A program made the translations under genes and the position numbers. A model generated the notes under the pieces. The model was not told the origin of the DNA. It saw nothing but the letters and a program-made list of their open reading frames with translations, and made no database searches. DNA of 64,000 nucleotides, taken from positions 1 to 64,000 of the forward strand of contig CAZXPG010000002.1 of NCBI GenBank assembly GCA_964643145.1, in the 5' to 3' direction. Positions 8,503 to 17,131 of the stretch are shown piece after piece. Numbering within the stretch: the first letter of the stretch is position 1; each line of letters starts with the position of its first letter. This DNA comes from CAZXPG01 sp964643145. Lineage in GTDB: Bacteria > Pseudomonadota > Alphaproteobacteria > Rickettsiales > Arcanibacteraceae.

Positions 8503-10473
8503 TTACTTTTCTTTGGCAACATTTTTGTGTGCAGCAGCATGTTTTTTATGCGCCTTGGCCTTCTTGGCAGAGGTTTTTGCGTGGCTGGAGGTGGTAATAT
8601 CCTTGCTGGCAATAGGCTTATAGGTTGAGGCAAAGGGCACAGTGGAAACGGGGGCTGCCAGTGTGCGTGCTTCCTCTATGTGCAACATATCGGCCAGCAG
8701 GAAATAGCCTCGGCTGGCTGCAAGTTGCGAGGCAGTGTGTTTATTATTATCAATAATGCGTGGGTTTGCGCCTTTCTGCATCAACAGGGCAGCCATCGTC
8801 TCATTTCCTGCCAGTGCCGCCAGCATCAAAGGCGTACGCCCCTGCTGGTTGCGTGCATTAACATAGGCCCCGTGGGATAAAAGCATTGCCACTTGCTCAG
8901 GGTTTTCCAAGGCAACGGCTGAAAGAAGTGCATTATTTAAGGTAGCCTTATCGGGAGTATTCTTCAGCAGCAAGGCTATTATCGCTTGCTTATTTTCTGC
9001 CAACGCATAATCGAGAGGCGTTTTGCGGTTATTATCAGGAATGGTTTGTTTGGCCTGGCTGGCAAGCAGCAGCGTCACCAGTTCAGGGTTGCCGCTATAG
9101 ATAGCATAATGCAGGGCGGTTTTTCCCTCAGCATCACGCATATTGGGGTTGGCATAGTGTGAGAGTAATGCCCGTGCGATGGCAATATTGCCTGAGTAGC
9201 TTGCAACATGTAGGGCCGTGGCGTTATTATTGTTAGTGGCATTGACATTAGCCTCTTTGCCAAGCAGAAGCCGCACCGCAGCAAGCTGGCCCTTGGTTGT
9301 GGCCTGAATGAGAGGCGTGTTGCCGTTTTCACCTTTATAGGCGATCTTCTTTTGGAAATGTTCGGTAACGGCGCGTATGGCGTTGACATCGTTATTCGCA
9401 GCGGCCGCAAGCAGGTAGTGGTGATAATCAGCCTCGGAAAGCGGTTTGTTGAGATGGGCGTTCTCAGGATTATTTGATGTGTATAACGCAGAGGGGAGGC
9501 GTTGTATTTTATAATTCAACGTATCCAGATCGTGCAGTTTCTCGGCAGCCAGTGCCTTGATGATAGCGCGATGTTGCTGGCGTGCTTCATAGGCTTGCTG
9601 TTCTTTCTGACGTTGCTGCTCTGCTTTAGAGAGTTTCTTAGGTTTTTTTGGTGTCTTTTTGGGCGTATCTTGCTGCTCTGTCTTTTTGGGTTCAGTATTA
9701 GCCGGTGCTGCCACGGCTTCTTTCGGTGCTTCTTTGATGGCGACAGGGGCTACCGGTGGGGCAGGGGGGGGTGTTTTGAGTATATCGCTAGTGGCGGGCA
9801 CTTCAGTTTTGGGGGCATCAGTGCCATTGATTTCATAGACAGAGAAAGACTTGCCCAGGGAAAGCGGTTCAGCTTTTTCTTTTATGGGAGCGGTATTCTT
9901 CTCAACAGGGGGCACAGCAGGTGGAACCGGAGCCACAATAGCAGGGGCTTCTACCGGTTCTTTTTCCGCAGCCGGTGGCGTAGCTATGGGTTGCTGAGCC
10001 GGTGTTTCCGGCTTCTCTTCCGTCTTAGCGTCAGTGGCAGGGAGAGGTATGGGCGGAGGGGCTGGTATGGGTGCAACGGAGGGTTCTGCCGTTTTTGTAT
10101 CGCTATCATTAGTAGCCTTGCTATCCCCAACAGGTGGCAGTGTCGGCAGGGTTAAGGCTGGCAGCGCAGGTGCGGGTGGTGTTGTGGTGCTACTCTCTGG
10201 TTGTTTGTCGTCGTTATTGCTTGCAGGCACAGCAGGAAGTGGCGGCAAGGGAGGAAGCTCAATAGCAGGGGCGGCTGTGGGGGCTTTCTTTTCATCATTC
10301 CTAGCTGGAGCATTATCCTGGATGCCTTTTAGTTGCAAGAGAAAATCATCATCAGCAACAGGAGGCTTCTCATATATTTTAGCGGGCTCAGCGACATCCT
10401 CAGCCTGTGCAACACCAGCTATGCCACAAACAAACAAGAAACTACCGAAAATATAAAAGAAAATATTCATCAA
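8503..10473 (-). CDS. Secreted ankyrin-repeat protein with long Pro-rich region
   Basis: This 656-aa protein has a Sec signal peptide (hydrophobic residues 4-20, probable cleavage after VAQA at about 24). Residues 30-260 are a low-complexity Pro/Ala/acidic region full of PPLPP and PAPAPP runs. A Lys/Gln-rich stretch (about 265-300) precedes roughly seven ankyrin repeats between about 350 and 600 (for example GKTALHYAIYSGNPELVTLLL). The tail is Lys/His/Ala-rich. The Pro-rich region suggests spanning the periplasm, with ankyrin repeats binding a protein partner. In host-associated Alphaproteobacteria ankyrin proteins are often effectors, but the Sec signal and housekeeping neighbours also allow an envelope role. 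The popZ-like gene ends 17 bp upstream. Confidence 0.8.
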   Translation of the reverse strand: MMNIFFYIFGSFLFVCGIAGVAQAEDVAEPAKIYEKPPVADDDFLLQLKGIQDNAPARNDEKKAPTAAPAIELPPLPPLPAVPASNNDDKQPESSTTTPPAPALPALTLPTLPPVGDSKATNDSDTKTAEPSVAPIPAPPPIPLPATDAKTEEKPETPAQQPIATPPAAEKEPVEAPAIVAPVPPAVPPVEKNTAPIKEKAEPLSLGKSFSVYEINGTDAPKTEVPATSDILKTPPPAPPVAPVAIKEAPKEAVAAPANTEPKKTEQQDTPKKTPKKPKKLSKAEQQRQKEQQAYEARQQHRAIIKALAAEKLHDLDTLNYKIQRLPSALYTSNNPENAHLNKPLSEADYHHYLLAAAANNDVNAIRAVTEHFQKKIAYKGENGNTPLIQATTKGQLAAVRLLLGKEANVNATNNNNATALHVASYSGNIAIARALLSHYANPNMRDAEGKTALHYAIYSGNPELVTLLLASQAKQTIPDNNRKTPLDYALAENKQAIIALLLKNTPDKATLNNALLSAVALENPEQVAMLLSHGAYVNARNQQGRTPLMLAALAGNETMAALLMQKGANPRIIDNNKHTASQLAASRGYFLLADMLHIEEARTLAAPVSTVPFASTYKPIASKDITTSSHAKTSAKKAKAHKKHAAAHKNVAKEK

Positions 10474-10490
10474 TATGCCTTAATGTTTCG

Positions 10491-11003
10491 TTAGTGCCCT
10501 GTCTGGCGGCCATTACTGTTGCGAGGGTTAAGTTTTTCGATTTCTTTTGCCACCAGCCGTTCAATAATTGCAGGCAAATGACGGTCAAGCCATTCACGCA
10601 GCTGCGGTTTCAGCAACTCCATCACCAAATCTTCCAGCGTATGCCCTGAGCGGAAAGGTGGTGTTGGGTTGTTGGGGGCAGTATCGGTCTTTTTACTAGC
10701 CTGCAACAGTTCATTCAGTGCTTTCGATGAGGCGGCAGCGGTCTTCTCAGAGAGTAAACTGCTATCAGTATGATGGGCAGCAGAATAAGGCTCTTTTTCC
10801 TCTTTAAAAGGTGATGATACGCGTGGCGTAGAGCGGATATTTTCGACACTGCCGTCTTCTTTCACCATGGTGGTAAGCAGCAATATGTCATCGGTGGTGG
10901 CGGTATTATCGCTTTCGGCAATAACGCCACGGATTGTTTGCAATATCTCATCAAGAGAGGGGGGGTCGATATTACTGGTAAGGGGTGTATGTGGTGCGTT
11001 CAT
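10491..11003 (-). CDS. popZ: PopZ-like polar organizing protein (DUF2497)
   Basis: This 170-aa acidic protein has the PopZ layout. A short N-terminal helix (PSLDEILQTIRGVIAE, about residues 15-30) precedes a disordered middle. The conserved C-terminal helical block is LEDLVMELLKPQLREWLDRHL followed by PAIIERLVAKEIEKL. PopZ forms polymeric hubs at the cell pole that anchor the ParB/parS centromere. Position is atypical: it heads the ankyrin-ilvD-pccBA run here. The match of both terminal helices makes family assignment firm; the polar function is inferred. Confidence 0.85.
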   Translation of the reverse strand: MNAPHTPLTSNIDPPSLDEILQTIRGVIAESDNTATTDDILLLTTMVKEDGSVENIRSTPRVSSPFKEEKEPYSAAHHTDSSLLSEKTAAASSKALNELLQASKKTDTAPNNPTPPFRSGHTLEDLVMELLKPQLREWLDRHLPAIIERLVAKEIEKLNPRNSNGRQTGH

Positions 11004-11033
11004 GCGTATGTTGCATTAGGGTATGAGTTATAA

Positions 11034-11279
11034 ATAACCTCAGTTTTAGATAAGCTTTGCTTATCTAAAACTGGCATGATAGTGAAAAATAATGTCAAAA
11101 AGCGTCGTTTTTGCCATTATTTTAAATTAATAATAACGTTAATTCTATGATAGGAAGCCAAAGGCTTCCTATCATAGTGTAATAATACACTCAAAATAAT
11201 GGTTCAAGCCGCCTTGAATCATTATTTTTCAAATAGTTGACAGTTTTGGATAAGCATAGCTTATCCAAAACTGAGGTTA
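11034..11279. repeat. Composite multi-hairpin palindromic element (copy 1)
   Basis: This 246-bp element has at least five consecutive hairpins: an AACCTC-family stem at 11036-11074, an A-rich/T-rich stem at 11085-11123 (loop GCGTCG), CTATGATAGGAAGCC with its complement at 11145-11177, a stem at 11193-11228, and a second AACCTC-family stem at about 11241-11279. The first three hairpins and both ends recur at 62181-62350. It fills most of the 342-bp spacer between the PopZ-like gene and the Ulp1-like gene; the rest of that spacer shows nothing recognisable. Confidence 0.85.
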
Positions 11280-11345
11280 CATAATCCTTTGTAACTATAG
11301 CAGCTATGCAGGAATATACAAGTAGTAAGAAAATATGGGTGTTGG

Positions 11346-13328
11346 TTACCGTATAGGGATAATAGGGGTCATTGAAGTTTCTCGTCTCAGCCTATCCTGC
11401 TCTATCCTGCGAGTAAAACTGTCGTTGCCTGTTTGCATCGGAAGGGTGTCTAGTGCTTCTGTCTTCTGTATCGTTTCAGTAAAACGGAACTTGCCTTGCC
11501 CTACCTTGCTGATAAAAGTAGAGCAGGGGATGGGGGTGGTCGTGGAAAATTCCTTGGTTGCTGGGTTGAAAATGGTAAGTTCTAACTTGCCAAATTCTAG
11601 TGCAGCAGCGCGGAAGGCGATAAAATCCTCATCTTTGGTAATCGGGCAGCTATGCTTCTTGCCATTGGGCAGGGTAACGCTGTAACTCTGGATAATGCAG
11701 CCTTTTATCTGGTCGCGTGAGCGTTCAAGTGCTGAACCGGCTTTAACATCATCAATTTTGAAGCCTTTAACGCCATCTTCCTCGGTAAAGTGGGCCTCTA
11801 GCCCCAAGCCGGTATAGACACCGTCTTCAGGCTGTCTGTTTCCCTGGTGCAAGTTAGCATAGAGTTGGGGATGGAGAGAACGCAATGAGCCGTGTTCAAG
11901 TCCATGCCGAATGGTATTGTCGAGTATGGCAGCGGTAAGGGGTGAAGATACCTTCTCTACCAAAGTGGCGAATTTACGATGCGGGTTATCTTCTTCCTCT
12001 TCTTCAAAATCAAGTTGCCGAGGAGATAAGGGTGACATAGGGATGTAGTCAGTGATATCCTCTTTGGTGTCTGGAGTAAAACGTACCTGCTTAGGAGTGC
12101 TTGTCGTGGGTGTCGGTTTTTTCAGCGCAGAACGGGGATGGCGTGGTGGCGGAGACATGTCTTCTTTGCTTTCCTCATAATCATAAGGAGCATTCGGGAG
12201 AGGTGGGTTCTGTTCAGTGAGTACATTGGATTCAGATAGCACATTGTATAGAGTGGCAGTGTCCTTAATGGCTTCTAATAAGTGCTCCCTACGTTGCTGG
12301 TAGGCGTCGACAATATCAGACGTGCTGTCTAAGGATGGAATGGAAAATACGTCTTGGAAAGCCTTCTTGCTGCGCTCTTCAAGGAGGTCGGGATTCCGAA
12401 TATCAGAGCGTGCCAGGAATGTAACGGCAGCCGTAAACTCTTCTAGGGTTGCACGTGAGTCAAGGCGAGCATGTACATCTTGTAAGCAGCCCTTTAATAG
12501 TTGTGAATCTACAAACCCCTCGGCAGTATTGAGGACGATCCCCTGGAGTGTCTCTGCAAAGTTGGTGCCGATAATAGCTAATTCCTCCCGATGCCTGTTT
12601 ATATCGGTCAGTATAGCGCGATCTACCGGGCGGTTATGCTCTTTTTCAGCGTGACGGCGAAATATGTTTTTACCATATTCATATATAAATTTTCCGGCAT
12701 TCTGATGAGACGTTTGGTCGCCTTTCATAAGTGTCTTGAGTGCCTTGGTAGGGTTGGTGTTTTGTATCTCTGTTTGTATCTCTATAAGGCATACGGCATT
12801 TAGGCAGGCGTGCATACCGCACATTGTGCCTTGCTGTTGCTGGTGGTGAGGAATCTTAACTTGTTCATGGTTACCAGGGCCATATACGCTTTCCAGCGAG
12901 TGAGTGATAAAGTCGGGGAGTTTTTCGTTTCCCGTGCCCATTGAGTCAAGATAGATGACTTCCGCCTTTCTCTCTGGCGTATTCCGTATCGACATTGCCG
13001 TCCAATGGCCTTGCTGAATATTGACCAGGAAAACTTGGCGGTCGAAATTCTCACGGTGATTCTGCAAGTGGTCGGCAAATGAAAGTGCGGAATCAAGACG
13101 GATTCTCTGGTCGAGCGGCTTCACATTTTCTTCGGTAAGGGAAAGCACCATCGGTTTTGGCAAGCGTTGCTCTGGTGGGGTCTTCCGCCCCATATCATCC
13201 CATATCGCATCAACGGCTTCACCGGATAGATAGCCACTTGGATAGATATAGGTAACCCGATTGTTGCCAATTTGCACATCAAGCTGCTTGCCATTTTGTA
13301 TAATAGTGGGTGTGTCTTTCATCGTCAT
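11346..13328 (-). CDS. Ulp1/C48-like CE-clan cysteine protease with PDZ-like domain, candidate effector
   Basis: In this 660-aa protein residues about 25-180 resemble the CE-clan (Ulp1/SENP, ChlaDUB/ElaD) protease fold. There is a substrate-entry segment GYLSGEAVDAIWDDM, then catalytic-type His108 in GHW, Asp128 in YLDSMG, a Gln run at 163-166 and Cys170 in GTMCGMHACLNA, in the correct His-Asp-Gln-Cys order. Residues 200-350 are helical, 375-450 are disordered and acidic, and about 505-590 read as a PDZ domain (GVYTGLGLEAHF, KGFKIDDVKAGSALERSRDQI). No signal peptide is seen. Such proteases remove ubiquitin or SUMO-like proteins, which bacteria lack, so action inside a eukaryotic host is the natural inference. 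A palindrome at 13351-13395 lies just upstream. Confidence 0.7.
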   Translation of the reverse strand: MTMKDTPTIIQNGKQLDVQIGNNRVTYIYPSGYLSGEAVDAIWDDMGRKTPPEQRLPKPMVLSLTEENVKPLDQRIRLDSALSFADHLQNHRENFDRQVFLVNIQQGHWTAMSIRNTPERKAEVIYLDSMGTGNEKLPDFITHSLESVYGPGNHEQVKIPHHQQQQGTMCGMHACLNAVCLIEIQTEIQNTNPTKALKTLMKGDQTSHQNAGKFIYEYGKNIFRRHAEKEHNRPVDRAILTDINRHREELAIIGTNFAETLQGIVLNTAEGFVDSQLLKGCLQDVHARLDSRATLEEFTAAVTFLARSDIRNPDLLEERSKKAFQDVFSIPSLDSTSDIVDAYQQRREHLLEAIKDTATLYNVLSESNVLTEQNPPLPNAPYDYEESKEDMSPPPRHPRSALKKPTPTTSTPKQVRFTPDTKEDITDYIPMSPLSPRQLDFEEEEEDNPHRKFATLVEKVSSPLTAAILDNTIRHGLEHGSLRSLHPQLYANLHQGNRQPEDGVYTGLGLEAHFTEEDGVKGFKIDDVKAGSALERSRDQIKGCIIQSYSVTLPNGKKHSCPITKDEDFIAFRAAALEFGKLELTIFNPATKEFSTTTPIPCSTFISKVGQGKFRFTETIQKTEALDTLPMQTGNDSFTRRIEQDRLRRETSMTPIIPIR

Positions 13329-13350
13329 CTCGCTGCTAATATAGGCTGTG

Positions 13351-13395
13351 TAACCTCAGTTTTGGATAAGCTATGCTTATCCAAAACTGAGGTTA
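13351..13395. repeat. Perfect 45-bp palindrome of the AACCTC/GAGGTT family
   Basis: The arms 13351-13371 and 13375-13395 pair perfectly over 21 bp with a TAT loop. It lies in the divergent spacer between the Ulp1-like gene (minus) and the DUF218 gene (plus), about 22 bp from the start codon of the former. Confidence 0.9.
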
Positions 13396-13496
13396 TGTAC
13401 TATAGCATAAATTTGTTACAATTTTATTACATTCTTGTGCAGCCATTGTCACGTGATAAAAAAGTTGCTTATCGGGGAAGGCCATAGTAAAAATCT

Positions 13497-14159
13497 ATGT
13501 GCTTTTATAATAATGTGTTTTCTATAATGGTTGTGGTACGCCGGTTTCTTTATCGTTCTTGTCTGATAGTGCTTCTTGCCTTCAGCGTGTGGGCTGCTGG
13601 GTTCTGCTGGTTTGTGGCGCGTGTGCCGACAACCGTGGAAGATGAAAACAGCGTTACCGATGCTATTGTGGTGCTGACAGGCGGAAGGGGAAGGCTGCTT
13701 GCTGGAATTAATCTGCTGGCAGAGGGAAAAGCGGATAAGCTGTTGATCTCTGGCGTGGGAGAAAAATCGACGATCAGCGACTTGCAGAATCTTTCTGAAG
13801 AATTATCAGCGGTACAGGTGAAGCCGCTGGAGGGGCGTATTGTGCTTGGCCATATGGCCTATAGCACCCAGACCAACGCTATTGAGGCGGCAATCTGGAT
13901 GGAACTTCAGCATTATAAAAGCCTGCGCTTAGTCACGGCGAATTATCATATTCCCCGTAGTATGGCGCAATTTGAGGCGGAAATGCCAGGCGTGCATATT
14001 ATCCCTCACCCCGTATTTCCTGCCAGTGTGAAGCTGGGGGCATGGTGGAAATTTCCAGGCAGTGCCCGGTTGCTGGTGTCTGAATATACTAAATTCCTGG
14101 CGGTTAAGTTGGCTATCATACTCAACCTTCATCTTGCACCCATTCCTAAGAGTCATTAG
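13497..14159 (+). CDS. DUF218/ElyC-SanA-YdcF family envelope protein
   Basis: This 220-aa protein has one N-terminal membrane segment (LIVLLAFSVWAAGFCWFVA) followed by a DUF218 domain: AIVVLTGGRGRLLAGINLL, KADKLLISGVGEKS, and RLVTANYHIPRSMAQFEAE. Relatives (ElyC, SanA) act in envelope or peptidoglycan-precursor homeostasis. A second start at 13527 would remove ten residues; neither start has a convincing ribosome-binding site. It is followed 3 bp later by plsC, an arrangement common in Alphaproteobacteria behind ftsEX, although ftsEX is not here. Confidence 0.8.
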   Translation: MCFYNNVFSIMVVVRRFLYRSCLIVLLAFSVWAAGFCWFVARVPTTVEDENSVTDAIVVLTGGRGRLLAGINLLAEGKADKLLISGVGEKSTISDLQNLSEELSAVQVKPLEGRIVLGHMAYSTQTNAIEAAIWMELQHYKSLRLVTANYHIPRSMAQFEAEMPGVHIIPHPVFPASVKLGAWWKFPGSARLLVSEYTKFLAVKLAIILNLHLAPIPKSH

Positions 14160-14162
14160 TTC

Positions 14163-14891
14163 ATGCTATTTTCCCATTCATCGGTAATAACCCTGCGTTC
14201 CTTTCTGTTTAACCTGTTTTTTCCACTCTGGACATTGGTGCTGGCGGTGGTTTGCCTGCCCTTTTTGTTTTTGCCTGTAAGCCTGGCCTGGGTGGGATAT
14301 GTCTGGGCGAAAGGAACGCTGATTGCGCTGCGCTTGTTCTGTGGTATCCGTATGGACATACAGGGCAGGGAGCATATACCGCAGGATAGTGCCTATATCA
14401 TTGCCTCCAAGCATCAATCTGCCTGGGATACGCTGATTTTTCACCTGCTATGCCAGCGGCCCGTCTATGTGCTGAAAAAAGAACTGACCTATATCCCGCT
14501 TTTTGGCCGTTATTTAACCCGTATGGGCATGATTGCTATCGACCGCAGCGGCAAGGCAAGCAGCTTGAAAGAATTGCTGAAAGCATCTAATGACCGCTTG
14601 AAGCAGAAGCGTCCGGTGATTATTTTCCCCGAAGGAACGCGTACCATGCCAGGGGAAATAGTGCCGTATCAACCTGGGATAGCGGCAATCTATTCACAAG
14701 GCCATGCAATGGTGGTGCCGGTGGCACTCAATTCCGGGCTCTATTGGAGGAAAAATGCCTTCCAGAAAAAACCAGGCTGTATTACACTGGAGTTTCTTCC
14801 GCCTATTCTGCCAGGGCTGAAAAGAGATGAATTCATGCAGCAGGTTGAAACCAGAATAGAAGAAGCATCAGCACGGTTGCTTAAAGCATAG
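14163..14891 (+). CDS. plsC: 1-acyl-sn-glycerol-3-phosphate acyltransferase
   Basis: This 242-aa membrane acyltransferase makes phosphatidic acid from lysophosphatidic acid. It shows the HX4D motif (KHQSAWDTLIF), the glycerol-phosphate binding FPEGTR motif, and a hydrophobic N-terminus (about residues 10-45). It starts 3 bp after the DUF218 gene and is probably translated from the same mRNA. A perfect 16-bp-stem hairpin at 14929-14965 follows the stop and can serve as terminator. Confidence 0.9.
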   Translation: MLFSHSSVITLRSFLFNLFFPLWTLVLAVVCLPFLFLPVSLAWVGYVWAKGTLIALRLFCGIRMDIQGREHIPQDSAYIIASKHQSAWDTLIFHLLCQRPVYVLKKELTYIPLFGRYLTRMGMIAIDRSGKASSLKELLKASNDRLKQKRPVIIFPEGTRTMPGEIVPYQPGIAAIYSQGHAMVVPVALNSGLYWRKNAFQKKPGCITLEFLPPILPGLKRDEFMQQVETRIEEASARLLKA

Positions 14892-14928
14892 CTATCCCTG
14901 GTTCTTAAAACATGCGTACTGCGACTAG

Positions 14929-14975
14929 CTATACTGAAACCACTTGAAGAGTGGTTTCAGTATAGTCCTTATTTT
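14929..14975 (+). terminator. Probable Rho-independent terminator after plsC
   Basis: The palindrome CTATACTGAAACCACT with its complement (14929-14965) is followed by a T-rich tract ending ATTTTT at about 14971-14976. It is also the terminal hairpin of the interspersed repeat, so the termination role may be incidental. Confidence 0.5.
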
Positions 14976-15067
14976 TGCGTTCCTGCTTTATGCAGCATTG
15001 CTTGCACTCAAGCATAGTCTGTTCACATTGCAACCTAACCAATTCTTGAGCTGTGAGTAGTATATAT
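14929..15067 (-). repeat. Multi-hairpin interspersed repeat, inverted copy B
   Basis: Read on the minus strand, this 139-bp segment is nearly identical to 45843-46043, except that it lacks about 62 bp flanked by CCTGC in the longer copy. The end at 14929-14965 is a 37-bp palindrome with a 16-bp stem and 5-nt loop, followed by a T-rich tract. The other end pairs with a copy of TACTGCTCACA-type sequence. It fills the first half of the 336-bp spacer between plsC and hslV. In the second half I see no further structure. Confidence 0.85.
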
Positions 15068-15227
15068 TTCATTTTTATCTGGCAACGTCTAGTCTTATAG
15101 CGCAGGATGGTAGCTGCTATTAGCGGTTATAGCTTCTCAAGGATAAATTTCTTTATTTTATCATTGATTTCTTCGTTTATTACGGTAATGGTGTGTAACG
15201 TAACCTATTCAAAATAATTAAATGTGA

Positions 15228-15788
15228 GTGACAGTGTCTGATCAATCAACTATTACTATGCACGGCACTACCATCCTTTCGGTGCGGAAGGGCAACCAGG
15301 TAGTGATTGCTGCTGATGGCCAGGTTTCCCTGGGCAATACTATTATTAAATCGCGTGCCAAAAAATTGCGTTCGTTAAATAACGGTGCTATTCTAGCTGG
15401 GTTTGCCGGTTCAACGGCGGATGCGCTGACCTTGTTTGAACGGCTGGAAGGCAAGCTGGAGAAGCATGCGAACCAACTTACCCGTGCCTGTGTTGAACTG
15501 GCCAAAGATTGGCGGACTGACCGGTACTTGCGTCGCTTAGAAGCCATGATGATAGTGGTAGATAGCAATGTGTCGCTGGTGCTTACTGGCACCGGTGATG
15601 TGCTTGAACCAGAAGATGGGGTGGTGGCGATTGGTTCGGGGGGGAATTATGCCCTTGCTGCTGCCCGTGCCCTGGTGGCGGTGGAAGGGTTAAGTGCTGA
15701 GCAAGTGGCACGTCAGGCCATGCAAATTGCAGCAGAGATATGTGTGTTCACCAATAGTAATATTACCCTTGAGAAGTTACCGGCATGA
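15228..15788 (+). CDS. hslV: ATP-dependent protease peptidase subunit HslV
   Basis: HslV is the threonine peptidase of the HslVU (ClpQY) protease. The 186-aa product opens with a 13-residue propeptide ending MHG, after which the mature N-terminal Thr14 begins TTILSVRKGNQVVIAADGQ. The segment GNTIIKSRAKKLR and the C-terminal AAEICVFTNSNITLEKL match the family. Start is GTG at 15228; the nearest ATG (15222) runs into a stop. The stop overlaps the start of hslU by 4 bp. Confidence 0.95.
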   Translation: MTVSDQSTITMHGTTILSVRKGNQVVIAADGQVSLGNTIIKSRAKKLRSLNNGAILAGFAGSTADALTLFERLEGKLEKHANQLTRACVELAKDWRTDRYLRRLEAMMIVVDSNVSLVLTGTGDVLEPEDGVVAIGSGGNYALAAARALVAVEGLSAEQVARQAMQIAAEICVFTNSNITLEKLPA

Positions 15789-17131
15789 TGATTAAAGCGT
15801 TTGAAACTCCTGTATCGTTTGCGAATATGTTAAGCCCAGCCGAAATTGTGGCTGAGCTCGATCGTTTTATTGTAGGACAAAAACAGGCAAAACGTGCCGT
15901 TGCCATTGCGCTACGCAATCGTTGGCGGCGCAAGCAAGTGGCAGAACCACTACGTGAAGAAATTGTGCCGAAAAACATCCTGATGATTGGCCCAACTGGG
16001 GTGGGGAAAACCGAAATTGCCCGTCGCCTGGCGAAGTTGGCCAATGCGCCTTTCATTAAAATTGAAGCGACCAAATTTACAGAAGTAGGGTATGTTGGGC
16101 GTGATGTTGATTCTATCATTCGTGATCTGGTGGAAAATGCCGTATTGATGGTGCGTAGCCGTATGCGCAATGAAGTGGAAGAAAAAGCCCGTATCCATGC
16201 CGAGGACCGCATACTTGATGCATTAGTTGGTGCCAATGCCTCGACGGAAACACGTGAGAAATTCCGTCAGAAATTGCATGAAGGCAAGCTGGATGACAAA
16301 GAGATTGAGATCCAGGTGGCGGATACCGGTTCGTCTGCTGCATCCTTCGAGATACCAGGTATGCCGGGTGGGCAGATGGGGGTGATTAATATCAGCGATA
16401 TGATTGGCAAGGCGTTTGGAGCCGAGCGCACGAAAAGCAGGCGGATGACAGTGCATGATTCCTATGATATCCTGATGGCGGAAGAAGGCGATAAGCTGAT
16501 TGATGAGGATAGTATTATCAAAGAAGCCATGCAATCGGTGCAGAATGATGGGATTGTGTTCCTGGATGAAATCGATAAAATCTGTGCCCGTACCGATGTG
16601 AAGGGCGGAGAAGTCAGCCGTGAAGGGGTGCAGCGTGATCTGTTACCACTTATTGAAGGTACGAGTGTTTCCACGAAATACGGGCCAATTAATACCGACC
16701 ATATATTGTTCATTGCCTCAGGTGCGTTCCATATGGCAAAACCTGCTGATTTGCTGCCAGAGTTACAGGGAAGGCTACCTATCCGTGTGGAACTGAATGC
16801 ATTGACTAAAGATGATTTGTTGCGTATTTTAAAAGAGCCGGAATCCAGTTTGCTGAAACAATATACGGCCTTGCTTGAAACCGAGGGCGTGATGCTTGAA
16901 TTTACCGATGAGGGTGTGAACCGTCTGGCGGTGCTGGCTATGGAAGTGAACCGCGATGTTGAGAATATCGGTGCCAGACGCCTACATACGATGATGGAAA
17001 AATTGTTGGAAGAGATTAGTTTCAATGCCAGCGATATGGCAGAAAAACAGGTGGTGATTGATGTGGCCTATGTCGATAAACAACTGGCCGCCCTTGCAAA
17101 ACAGACGGATTTGTCGAAATTTATTTTATAG
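15785..17131 (+). CDS. hslU: ATP-dependent protease ATPase subunit HslU
   Basis: This 448-aa AAA+ unfoldase feeds substrates into HslV. Walker A is GPTGVGKT (residues 69-76), Walker B is IVFLDEIDKI, and the inserted I domain occupies roughly residues 110-245. The C-terminal LSKFIL tail is the kind that docks into HslV. It overlaps hslV by 4 bp, implying translational coupling. The stop codon abuts the palindromic element at 17132. Confidence 0.96.
   Translation: MMIKAFETPVSFANMLSPAEIVAELDRFIVGQKQAKRAVAIALRNRWRRKQVAEPLREEIVPKNILMIGPTGVGKTEIARRLAKLANAPFIKIEATKFTEVGYVGRDVDSIIRDLVENAVLMVRSRMRNEVEEKARIHAEDRILDALVGANASTETREKFRQKLHEGKLDDKEIEIQVADTGSSAASFEIPGMPGGQMGVINISDMIGKAFGAERTKSRRMTVHDSYDILMAEEGDKLIDEDSIIKEAMQSVQNDGIVFLDEIDKICARTDVKGGEVSREGVQRDLLPLIEGTSVSTKYGPINTDHILFIASGAFHMAKPADLLPELQGRLPIRVELNALTKDDLLRILKEPESSLLKQYTALLETEGVMLEFTDEGVNRLAVLAMEVNRDVENIGARRLHTMMEKLLEEISFNASDMAEKQVVIDVAYVDKQLAALAKQTDLSKFIL

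Noticed and set aside
9502..10155. 217-codon frame antisense to the ankyrin gene
   Set aside because: It is the mirror of the Pro-rich low-complexity region and gives an Arg/Phe/Gly-rich translation without domains.
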